A stretch of 64,000 bases of DNA, taken from contig MIAG01000002.1 of the NCBI GenBank assembly GCA_001829005.1, positions 502,837 through 566,836 on the forward strand, read 5' to 3'. The notes beneath the pieces were generated by a model. The model did no database searches. It was given only the letters and a program-made list of their open reading frames with translations, and was not told where the DNA came from. The DNA comes from Sphingobacteriia bacterium RIFOXYC2_FULL_35_18. GTDB lineage: Bacteria; Bacteroidota; Bacteroidia; Chitinophagales; Chitinophagaceae. Shown here in pieces: positions 1 to 7,665 of the stretch. Each line of letters starts with the position of its first letter. Positions within the stretch are counted from its first letter, which is position 1. The position numbers were made by a program, and so were the translations under genes.

Positions 1-2
1 GG

Positions 3-1190
3 GGAATTCGAAAAGGAAATGATACCATTAGAACCATGGATATGGTATCTAGTTTAACATCGGGAATTACTAATTCAACCAAAGATGTTTTGGGATTAAG
101 TATTGCTGTTTTAAGTTATGATTGGATGGTATCCCATTGGGCCATGTTTCAAATTGAAGCTACTGTATTACTTTATATCATTGCTTTTATTGCACTAGAC
201 TTAACAGGTTATTTAGTGCATCGAATTGATCATGAATTTAATTTTTTCTGGAACGCACATATCATTCACCATAGCAGCGAAGATTTTAATCTTGCATGTG
301 CGCTGCGCCAAAGCATTTCCACATTTGTACGTTTATTCACCATTTTCCTTTTACCAGCTGCTCTTTTAGGAATTCCAACACAAGTAATTGCGGTAGTAGC
401 TCCCTTACATTTGTTCGCACAATTTTGGTACCATACCCAACATATTGACAGAATGGGTTGGTTAGAGAAAATTATTGTAACCCCTTCTCATCATAGAGTA
501 CATCATGCAATTAATCCAGAATATTTAGATAAAAATTATGGCCAAATTTTTATTTTTTGGGATAAATGGTTTGGCACTTATCAGGAAGAATTACCACATA
601 TTAAGCCTGTTTATGGTATTACAAGACCTGTAAGAACATGGAATCCAATCAAAATTAATTTCATGCATTTATGGTTACTAATAAAAGACGCATGGCATGC
701 AGAAAATATCAAAGACAAGTTACGTATTTGGTTTATGCCTACTGGATGGAGGCCTGCAGATGTTGCAGAAAAATATCCCGTATTTAAAATTGAAGACCCT
801 TATCACTTTGAGAAATATGAAACCAAGGCGGGCCCATTCTTTACTGCTTGGGTTTGGATTCAGCTAGGACTGTTACTACTGTTCATTAGCTATTTATTTG
901 GAAATATTGCCACCATCGGAAGCCCTGGTATGTTTTATTATGGCCTATTTATTTTTGTATTTGTTTATGCATTTACTGAATTAATGGATGGCAATCCAAA
1001 TGCATGGGCTTGGGAAATACTCAAGTTCGGCATTGGCATTTACTTTATAATTGATACCGATGGATGGTTTGGGCTTAGAAAAATTATACCTATAATGCCC
1101 TATATCATAAGTGCCTATTTAGTATTATCCTTAATGCTGACTTTTTATTTTAAAAAAGAGAACAATCGATATTCAATAGCTAATCAATAA
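3..1190 (+). CDS. Sterol desaturase / fatty acid hydroxylase family protein (5' partial)
   Basis: Integral membrane di-iron hydroxylase or desaturase of the fatty acid hydroxylase superfamily. The histidine clusters expected of the family are visible: HRIDH, HIIHH and HHRVHH, in the first half of the protein, embedded between hydrophobic segments; several more membrane segments follow in the C-terminal third. The reading frame stays open to the first base of the window, so the ATG at position 36 is probably internal and the true N-terminus (one or more membrane helices) lies outside. The substrate cannot be read from the sequence; in Bacteroidota such enzymes are usually annotated only as sterol desaturase family. 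It converges on the cytidine deaminase gene with only 4 bases between the stop codons. Confidence 0.85.
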   Translation, partial: GIRKGNDTIRTMDMVSSLTSGITNSTKDVLGLSIAVLSYDWMVSHWAMFQIEATVLLYIIAFIALDLTGYLVHRIDHEFNFFWNAHIIHHSSEDFNLACALRQSISTFVRLFTIFLLPAALLGIPTQVIAVVAPLHLFAQFWYHTQHIDRMGWLEKIIVTPSHHRVHHAINPEYLDKNYGQIFIFWDKWFGTYQEELPHIKPVYGITRPVRTWNPIKINFMHLWLLIKDAWHAENIKDKLRIWFMPTGWRPADVAEKYPVFKIEDPYHFEKYETKAGPFFTAWVWIQLGLLLLFISYLFGNIATIGSPGMFYYGLFIFVFVYAFTELMDGNPNAWAWEILKFGIGIYFIIDTDGWFGLRKIIPIMPYIISAYLVLSLMLTFYFKKENNRYSIANQ

Positions 1191-1194
1191 AGGA

Positions 1195-1674
1195 TTATTT
1201 CATATCAGCTGCTGTAAAACTCAGTGGCAAAAGTGCCGCAGCATCTTCTAAAATATATACAACTCCTTCCATCCCACTTAAAATAAGTTTGATGGGTTGA
1301 TGCTGTCTTATAGTTTGTTCTAAAAGACTTTGTCTACATATTCCACAAGGGCTAACCGGATTCTTGCTTTCCCCTTTCAAATTGTGATAACTAATTGCTA
1401 TTGTTTTAATGGCTACGCCATGATATAAAGTTGATGCCGCAGATAATAAAACCCGTTCAGCACAAATACCAACTGGGTAACTGGCATTTTCTTGATTGCT
1501 GCCTTCAATTGTTTCTCCATTATTTAACATGGCTACTGCTCCAACTTGGAATTGTGAGTATGGAGCATATGCTTTTGAAGTGGCAGATCTAGCTTTTTGC
1601 AATAACTGGGCATCTTCAGAAGAAAGAGCAGATGCATTTTCTAAAACTTGGTATTGAAATACAATTTCTTTCAT
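1195..1674 (-). CDS. cdd: Cytidine deaminase
   Basis: Zinc-dependent deaminase that converts cytidine and deoxycytidine to uridine and deoxyuridine in pyrimidine salvage; cytoplasmic. The deaminase signature is complete: Cys71 with catalytic Glu73 (CAE) and the Cys110-x-x-Cys113 pair (PCGIC) that complete the zinc site. The 159-residue length fits the homotetrameric short form. It starts 5 bases after the stop of signal peptidase I on the same strand, so the two are probably co-transcribed, although their functions are unrelated. Confidence 0.95.
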   Translation of the reverse strand: MKEIVFQYQVLENASALSSEDAQLLQKARSATSKAYAPYSQFQVGAVAMLNNGETIEGSNQENASYPVGICAERVLLSAASTLYHGVAIKTIAISYHNLKGESKNPVSPCGICRQSLLEQTIRQHQPIKLILSGMEGVVYILEDAAALLPLSFTAADMK

Positions 1675-1679
1675 TCCCT

Positions 1680-3188
1680 TTATTGAATCACTTTAAATAA
1701 TCTATCCCATCTTGGCCCTTTATTCCAGCTAAACCAAATTAAAGAAGCTTTACCCACTATATGCGTTTCAGGAACAAAGCCCCAGAAACGACTATCTTGA
1801 CTTCTATGACGATTATCTCCCATCATCCAATAATAATTGTATAGAGGGATATAGCTATTAACCACTTTGCCATTAATAATGAATTGTCCGTCTTTTTCTT
1901 CTAAAGTATTGTGCTCATATACAGTAATCAACCTGCGATATAAAGAAATATTATTTTGATTCAAAGCAATTGCTTTGCCCTTTTGAGGGATGGTAAGCGG
2001 TCCATAATTATCTAGTGTCCAAGGGAAATTCGCTTCATCATTAGGAAAAAACATTCCCACATTCGTATCAACATACTTGGTTAAAGAAACAACTCCAGGG
2101 TACTTTTTTACTTTCTCTGCCGCTGCTGCAGTAATATTGAAAATATAAGTTTTACTATCTGGACCAGGAGAAAAATTACCATTGTTGTTTTCTAAATCTA
2201 TTCCCAATTCATCTTGTAAAAACTCATCAGAAAAGCCCGACCCACTCGTGGTGGCAATATAATCTGTTTGAGCGCCTGCTGGTATCACCGCAGCTTGACC
2301 ATTGATGAATAAATCTGCATTTTTTATTTCTAATACATCCCCAGGAACACCTACACAACGCTTGATATAATTATCGGTTTTGTCCATTGGATGAACCAAT
2401 ATTGGATACTCCGCTAACAATGCATCTCGATTTCCTTTAAATTGACTACTCCGTAGAACTTCGTAATAAGTAATTTTACTTCCAAACTCAGGTAAATTAA
2501 TAATGGTATCTCCTGCAGGAAAATTAAAAACAACCGCGTCATTTCTTTTGACAGAAGTTAATGCTGGCAGTCTTTTATAAGGCAACTGAACTTCTTTTAT
2601 ATACGAAGGAGTAGTTAAGCTAAAAGGCATGATATTATGCACAAAAGGAAATGAAACAGGCGTTTGAGGAACACGTGGCCCATAACTCATTTTGCTTACA
2701 AACAAAAAGTCATTCACCAACAAGCTCTTCTCCATACTTTCTGTTGGTATTACATAGGCTTCAAACACGAATGTTCTTATGATGGTTGCAGCAACTACCG
2801 CAAAAACCCCAGCATCAATCCATTCTCTTGAAGCAGGTTTATGATAAAGGTTCAATGCTTGAGGACCATGCCATTTTTCTTTTTCAGAAAATCCTAAATA
2901 AGGGAAATAAATAAAGGGAAAGAATACGACAGCTGCATGCGCAGGAACAGACACTTTCTTAAAGTTCATTACAAAAATGATAGTAATCCATATAGTAATA
3001 AACTGACCTGCTATAGGAATCAATTGCAACCAGAACCAAAAACGCTTTATATCTGCTTTCTGTACAATTTCCCATGTATTGTAAAATGGAACAAAGGCTT
3101 TCCAAGCATCTATACCTGCTTTCTTAAACATACCATACATTCCAATATGCCAACCTAAAGTTCCTATAATAAACAATGCTAAGCCCAT
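1680..3188 (-). CDS. lepB: Signal peptidase I
   Basis: Membrane serine protease that removes signal peptides from Sec-exported proteins. After an N-terminal region with about three hydrophobic segments (residues 1-100) comes a further membrane anchor (about 125-145) and then the S26 catalytic domain, with the nucleophile Ser151 (PTESM) and the general base Lys276 (YIKRC) followed by GVPGD. The GDNRxxSxDSR box near the C-terminus is present as GDNRHRSQDSR. At 502 residues it is much longer than the E. coli enzyme (about 324), as is common in Bacteroidota, which carry an extra membrane domain and an insertion in the catalytic fold. It is followed 5 bases later by cdd. Confidence 0.93.
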   Translation of the reverse strand: MGLALFIIGTLGWHIGMYGMFKKAGIDAWKAFVPFYNTWEIVQKADIKRFWFWLQLIPIAGQFITIWITIIFVMNFKKVSVPAHAAVVFFPFIYFPYLGFSEKEKWHGPQALNLYHKPASREWIDAGVFAVVAATIIRTFVFEAYVIPTESMEKSLLVNDFLFVSKMSYGPRVPQTPVSFPFVHNIMPFSLTTPSYIKEVQLPYKRLPALTSVKRNDAVVFNFPAGDTIINLPEFGSKITYYEVLRSSQFKGNRDALLAEYPILVHPMDKTDNYIKRCVGVPGDVLEIKNADLFINGQAAVIPAGAQTDYIATTSGSGFSDEFLQDELGIDLENNNGNFSPGPDSKTYIFNITAAAAEKVKKYPGVVSLTKYVDTNVGMFFPNDEANFPWTLDNYGPLTIPQKGKAIALNQNNISLYRRLITVYEHNTLEEKDGQFIINGKVVNSYIPLYNYYWMMGDNRHRSQDSRFWGFVPETHIVGKASLIWFSWNKGPRWDRLFKVIQ

Positions 3189-3258
3189 AAAACGGTTTTA
3201 GTTTAAACAAATGTATCTAATTCAGATACAATGCTCAATAATTAAATATAATGTTTTG

Positions 3259-4410
3259 CTAAATATAATTTTTAACGTCCTCTGCTAAAATTTCCTTCCC
3301 AGAAAGAATAATCAAGCGCTCTACCACATTTCTTAACTCCCGAATATTACCTGTCCAATTATGCTTTTTTAAGAGCTCTAAAGCATTGTTTGCTATAGAT
3401 TTTGGTGCTTGTCCGTAATCTTTAGCTATTTCAGTCAAAAAATGATTGACCAATAGTGGAATATCTTCTCTTCTGTCATTTAAAGATGGAACATGTATTA
3501 ATATAACCCCTAAACGATGGTATAAGTCTAAACGAAAATTTTTCTCTTCAACTTCTTTTAATAAATCTTTATTCGTTGCTGCTACCACTCTAACATCTAC
3601 TGCAATTTCTTTATCTCCACCCACCCTAGTTATTTTACCCTCTTGCAAAGCCCTAAGCACTTTAGCTTGAGCACTCAAACTCATATCACCAATTTCATCT
3701 AAAAAAAGGGTGCCCCCATTGGCTTGTTCAAATTTTCCAATTCGCTGTTTAATAGCAGAAGTAAATGAGCCTTTTTCATGCCCAAATAATTCACTTTCGA
3801 TTAATTCTGCAGGTATAGCAGCACAATTCACTTCAATTAAAGTACCAGCAGATCTATTGCTTTTTTCGTGTAGCCATCTTGCTACCAATTCTTTACCACT
3901 TCCATTTTCACCTGTTACTAAAACCCTCGCATCTGTTGAAGCTACTTTTTCAATCGTTTCTTTAATCTTAATAATGGGAGCAGATTGTCCAATGATTTCC
4001 TGAATACCTGCCACTTTTTTCTTTAATACTTTGGTTTCTTTTACCAAACTATTTTTATCCATGGCATTCCGGATGGTAATCAACAACCGATTTAAATCTG
4101 GTGGCTTAGAAATATAATCAAATGCGCCCTTTTTAACTGCGTCTACAGCAGTTTCAATATTGCCATGCCCACTAATGATGATGATAGGAACATCTGCATT
4201 AATTTCTTTGGCTTTTTGCAAAAATTCAATGCCATCAATTTTAGGCATTTTAATATCGCAAAGCACTAAATCGAAATTAGCCAATTTGAATTTTTTTAAC
4301 CCTTCTTCCCCATCTGTTGCTTCATCTGTTGTATATCCTTCATTATTTAAAATGTCTTTTAATACATTCCGAATTGCTCTTTCGTCATCAATAATTAGTA
4401 TAGAAGCCAT
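3259..4410 (-). CDS. Sigma-54-dependent response regulator (NtrC type)
   Basis: Two-component transcription activator. Residues 1-120 form a receiver domain with phospho-acceptor Asp52 and Lys102 (SKPP). Residues about 135-370 form the sigma-54 AAA+ domain, with Walker A GENGSGKE (167-174), Walker B LFLDE and an arginine-rich sensor region. The sigma-54 contact loop reads GSFTSA (214-219) rather than the canonical GAFTGA. The protein stops at residue 383 with no visible C-terminal Fis-type helix-turn-helix, so DNA binding is not obvious. The gene lies 24 bases downstream of a TonB receptor gene on the same strand and may share its transcript. The cognate kinase is not in the window. Confidence 0.88.
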   Translation of the reverse strand: MASILIIDDERAIRNVLKDILNNEGYTTDEATDGEEGLKKFKLANFDLVLCDIKMPKIDGIEFLQKAKEINADVPIIIISGHGNIETAVDAVKKGAFDYISKPPDLNRLLITIRNAMDKNSLVKETKVLKKKVAGIQEIIGQSAPIIKIKETIEKVASTDARVLVTGENGSGKELVARWLHEKSNRSAGTLIEVNCAAIPAELIESELFGHEKGSFTSAIKQRIGKFEQANGGTLFLDEIGDMSLSAQAKVLRALQEGKITRVGGDKEIAVDVRVVAATNKDLLKEVEEKNFRLDLYHRLGVILIHVPSLNDRREDIPLLVNHFLTEIAKDYGQAPKSIANNALELLKKHNWTGNIRELRNVVERLIILSGKEILAEDVKNYI

Positions 4411-4434
4411 ATTATGGTTTATTTACGAAGTTAA

Positions 4435-6510
4435 TCATTGCAAATTGATTCTAATACCCAAGTAACCGTTACGAGTTGGCGCAGGATTATAGTACCTATT
4501 TCCAACTGCATTGATATCATTACCTAAACTGTATAACTGGTTTAATAAATTATCTCCACCTACAAATAACTGAAAATAAGATTGCTTCCATTTAAATTGC
4601 TTAGATAATTTTGCTTGCAACAATTCATATCCTTCTGCATAAACTGTTGCAGCATCATTCAATGATATTCTACTAGTCAAATTTGCACTAATATTAAATG
4701 CCCATCCGTTTGTATGGGAAAAATTTAAAGTTGTTGCCCAAATAAATTTTGGAACCCCAGTAATTGGATTGCCATTAAATACAGTGCCCCCCTGCTGATA
4801 ATTAGTGAAACGATATGGTTGGAAACTGAAAGAATTGGTAATATCGATATTGTACTTTCTTTCTTTTGAATCTTTAACCAATTTATATTTAATCATAGCC
4901 TCAAGACCATTCTGTTTGGTGGCTCCTGCATTTACAAAATATTCATTTCCATTTAAATCTACTCTTCTTACTATTGCATTTTTTAATTGAAAAGAATAAA
5001 ATGATACATCTAATAGAACGTGATCATTTAGTAAGCTACCTTTAATTCCAATCTCGGCATTCCAACCTTGTTCTGCATTTAATTGAGGATAAAAATTACC
5101 ATCAGATGGCCTAATTTCGGCTAAACTTGGTGCAGAAAAGCCTCTTGCAATAATTCCATATAAATTTAAGTTCGCATTCAAGCTATAGTTCAACGTAAAC
5201 CTTGGGCTAATTGGAGATTGTATTTTTCTTTTTAAAAGCGGTTGATTCATTAATAATAAAGATTTGAATTCGTACACTTGCTGATTTAAACTTATCCCGG
5301 CATTCAATAATAGCTTTTGAGTAGGTTTAAAACTCCATTGAGTAAATAGGAATCCCTGGCGTGTATAAACAATATCATCAGCTTGAATCATTCCAGCAAC
5401 CCCTTTGCTATTGGTATAATTCTTTATAGCAGATTCATTTATTAAATATTCTGTTCCTACAATCCATTGCCATTTGTTTTGATTGAATTTGGGTTGAATA
5501 ACCCATTGAATTCCAGCAGATAAATTCAATTCATTTCTTTTCTCATAATTGGTTATAAATGGATTAGTGAAATTGGTTTGGTTTACTGATATAAAGCTTT
5601 TAATTATTTGTTGTTGATTAATTTGATAATTGTCTTGCAACCCTAACCAGATGGTATTATTTTGAATGGATGCTTTTTGCTCAATTGCACTTGGCAAAGT
5701 AGGAGTAGCTTGTCGAGACAAACGAGGATTAATCAACATTTGAGCCGCTGTTATACCACCTGGTGTTTGATAATTTAACTGTGTAAAAAAAACACCTGTT
5801 TTGATAACGTGTTTCGCCCTTCTCAATCCAGCACTCCATGAAATACCTGTTCTATTTAAATTGGATTGCTCTCGGTATCCATCTGATTGCAAACGATGTA
5901 ATTGTAAACTAGAAGTAAATTGTGTATTGGTATTATTCAATTGAAACTGTTGTTGATTATAACCAAAAGACCCTCCTGTTAATGCCAAGGAAGCTGTTTG
6001 TTTTTGTTCTTGCGTAAATGGAATATCTTGATTGAATAAAAATACGCCCCCTGTTCCAGCTCCATACATACTTGATGCCGGACCTTTGGCAATCTCCACA
6101 TGATCAATTAAAGAAGGGTCAATCAGATTTAGGTAAGTATTACCCGTTGCATCTGAAAAAGGGATATTATTCCAATACACTTTTACATTTCTTATACCAA
6201 AAGGAGACCGCAATAAACTACCTCTCACAGATAGTCGATAACTTCCTGGAGAACGCTCTTCCATTCTTACTCCAGCTACCAAATTCATTGCGGGTAAAAA
6301 TGATGCAGGCGAAAACTGCATCAATACTTTTTTATTTAAAATAGACACTGCTGCTGGTGTTTCTTTCCATTTAACTCGAGCATTAAATGCAGTTACAACC
6401 ACGTCTTTCAAGGGCACTTCTTTGTTCAACAAAGTATCTTGTGCTTTTGAATTTAAACAAGAAAGCAACAATATTAAAGCAGCAATAAATTTTAATAAAT
6501 AGGAATGCAT
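4435..6510 (-). CDS. TonB-dependent outer membrane receptor
   Basis: Outer-membrane active transporter. The chosen start at 6510 gives a classic signal peptide (MHSYLLKF, a long hydrophobic core, then SKAQ); a start 18 bases upstream would only add six residues before it and would overlap the terminator hairpin. A plug domain follows (about residues 35-160, including a VEIAKGPASSMYG motif), then a beta-barrel ending in aromatic-rich strands with a final NLQ. About 691 residues, the size of siderophore, cobalamin or metal receptors. It has no carboxypeptidase-like domain, unlike the second receptor at 7666-10635. The ligand is unknown. The sigma-54 regulator lies directly downstream. Confidence 0.88.
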   Translation of the reverse strand: MHSYLLKFIAALILLLSCLNSKAQDTLLNKEVPLKDVVVTAFNARVKWKETPAAVSILNKKVLMQFSPASFLPAMNLVAGVRMEERSPGSYRLSVRGSLLRSPFGIRNVKVYWNNIPFSDATGNTYLNLIDPSLIDHVEIAKGPASSMYGAGTGGVFLFNQDIPFTQEQKQTASLALTGGSFGYNQQQFQLNNTNTQFTSSLQLHRLQSDGYREQSNLNRTGISWSAGLRRAKHVIKTGVFFTQLNYQTPGGITAAQMLINPRLSRQATPTLPSAIEQKASIQNNTIWLGLQDNYQINQQQIIKSFISVNQTNFTNPFITNYEKRNELNLSAGIQWVIQPKFNQNKWQWIVGTEYLINESAIKNYTNSKGVAGMIQADDIVYTRQGFLFTQWSFKPTQKLLLNAGISLNQQVYEFKSLLLMNQPLLKRKIQSPISPRFTLNYSLNANLNLYGIIARGFSAPSLAEIRPSDGNFYPQLNAEQGWNAEIGIKGSLLNDHVLLDVSFYSFQLKNAIVRRVDLNGNEYFVNAGATKQNGLEAMIKYKLVKDSKERKYNIDITNSFSFQPYRFTNYQQGGTVFNGNPITGVPKFIWATTLNFSHTNGWAFNISANLTSRISLNDAATVYAEGYELLQAKLSKQFKWKQSYFQLFVGGDNLLNQLYSLGNDINAVGNRYYNPAPTRNGYLGIRINLQ

Positions 6511-6524
6511 AACGAGCTTAAACA

Positions 6525-6552
6525 GCAAAGCCCGAATTAATTCGGGCTTTGC
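6525..6552 (-). terminator. Hairpin terminator after pdhB
   Basis: A perfect 28-base palindrome (GCAAAGCCCGAATT and its complement) lies between the stop of the E1 beta gene and the start of the TonB receptor. No long T-run follows on the minus strand, so termination strength is uncertain. Confidence 0.6.
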
Positions 6553-6568
6553 AAAAATATAATCAAAC

Positions 6569-7555
6569 TTATTTTTTCATATACATCACTTCCTTCACCA
6601 ACTTAACCGTTCTTGTAATATCTGGTATAGCTAAGGCGGTTAAATTAGGTGCATAGTGCATAGGTGCATCGGCACTTGTAATTCTTCTGATAGGGGCATC
6701 TAAGTAATCAAACCCTTCTTTTTGAATTCGATAACTAATTTCAGATGAAATAGAAGCAAATGGCCACTGCTCTTCAATAATTACTAAACGATTGGTTTTT
6801 TTAACGCTTTCTAAAATAGTCATCCAATCTAATGGTCTGATGGTTCTTAAATCGATAACTTCAGCACTAACCCCTTCTTTGGCTAATTCCTCCGCAGCTC
6901 CAAGTGCTACTTTCATCATTTTATTAAATGAAACTATGGTAACATCGGTTCCTTGTCTTTTTACATCTGCTTTTCCTAAAGGGATATAATACTCTTCATC
7001 AGGAACCTCTGATTTATCACCGTACATCACTTCACTTTCCATGAACATAACAGGATCTTCTTCAAAACGGATCGCTTGCTTTAAAAGCCCTTTTGCATCG
7101 TAACCGTTTGAAGGGGAAACTACTTTTAAACCAGGAATATTGGCATAATAACTTTCAAAAGCAGTAGAGTGCTGAGCACCTAACTGACCTGCACTACCAT
7201 TAGGCCCTCTAAATACAATTGGACAGCCAATTTGACCTCCACTCATTGCAAGCATTTTTGAAGCTGTATTCAGAATTTGATCCATTGCTAAAACAGCAAA
7301 GTTCCAAGTCATGAATTCAACAACTGGTCGCAAACCATTTTGAGCTGCACCAACAGCTACAGCAGTAAACCCCAATTCGGCAATGGGCGTATCAATCACA
7401 CGTTTATCACCAAATTCAGCCAGCATTCCCTGACTTACTTTGTATGCCCCATTGTATTGAGCAACTTCTTCACCCATTAAGAAAACCTTTTCATCTCTTC
7501 TCATTTCTTCACTCATTGCTTCACGAAGGGCTTCTCTAAACGCTATTGATCGCAT
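6569..7555 (-). CDS. pdhB: Pyruvate dehydrogenase E1 component, beta subunit
   Basis: Beta subunit of the thiamine-diphosphate-dependent E1 of the pyruvate dehydrogenase complex (or a closely related 2-oxoacid dehydrogenase), which makes acetyl-CoA from pyruvate. It shows the transketolase-like pyrimidine-binding domain (AFREALREAMSEEM, FLMGEEV, DTPIAELGF) and the C-terminal transketolase domain (VSFNKMMKVA, EVIDLRTIRPLD, EEQW). The start at 7555 (MRSIAF) matches the usual family beginning; an upstream ATG would add eight atypical residues. 328 residues is normal. The alpha subunit is not adjacent, so the genes are split in this genome. Confidence 0.93.
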   Translation of the reverse strand: MRSIAFREALREAMSEEMRRDEKVFLMGEEVAQYNGAYKVSQGMLAEFGDKRVIDTPIAELGFTAVAVGAAQNGLRPVVEFMTWNFAVLAMDQILNTASKMLAMSGGQIGCPIVFRGPNGSAGQLGAQHSTAFESYYANIPGLKVVSPSNGYDAKGLLKQAIRFEEDPVMFMESEVMYGDKSEVPDEEYYIPLGKADVKRQGTDVTIVSFNKMMKVALGAAEELAKEGVSAEVIDLRTIRPLDWMTILESVKKTNRLVIIEEQWPFASISSEISYRIQKEGFDYLDAPIRRITSADAPMHYAPNLTALAIPDITRTVKLVKEVMYMKK

Positions 7556-7610
7556 AATCAGATATTTTAAAATGAGCACAAAAATAGAAGATAAACCTAT
7601 ATAAAACCAA

Positions 7611-7643
7611 AAAACCCTCCCGAGTTTTACACGGGAGGGTTTT
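7611..7643 (-). terminator. Rho-independent terminator of the large TonB receptor gene
   Basis: Strong hairpin with stem AAAACCCTCCCG / CGGGAGGGTTTT and a 9-base loop, flanked by A and T runs. It lies 22 bases past the receptor stop codon on the minus strand. Confidence 0.85.
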
Positions 7644-7665
7644 TTATAAAATATTAGGCTATCCG

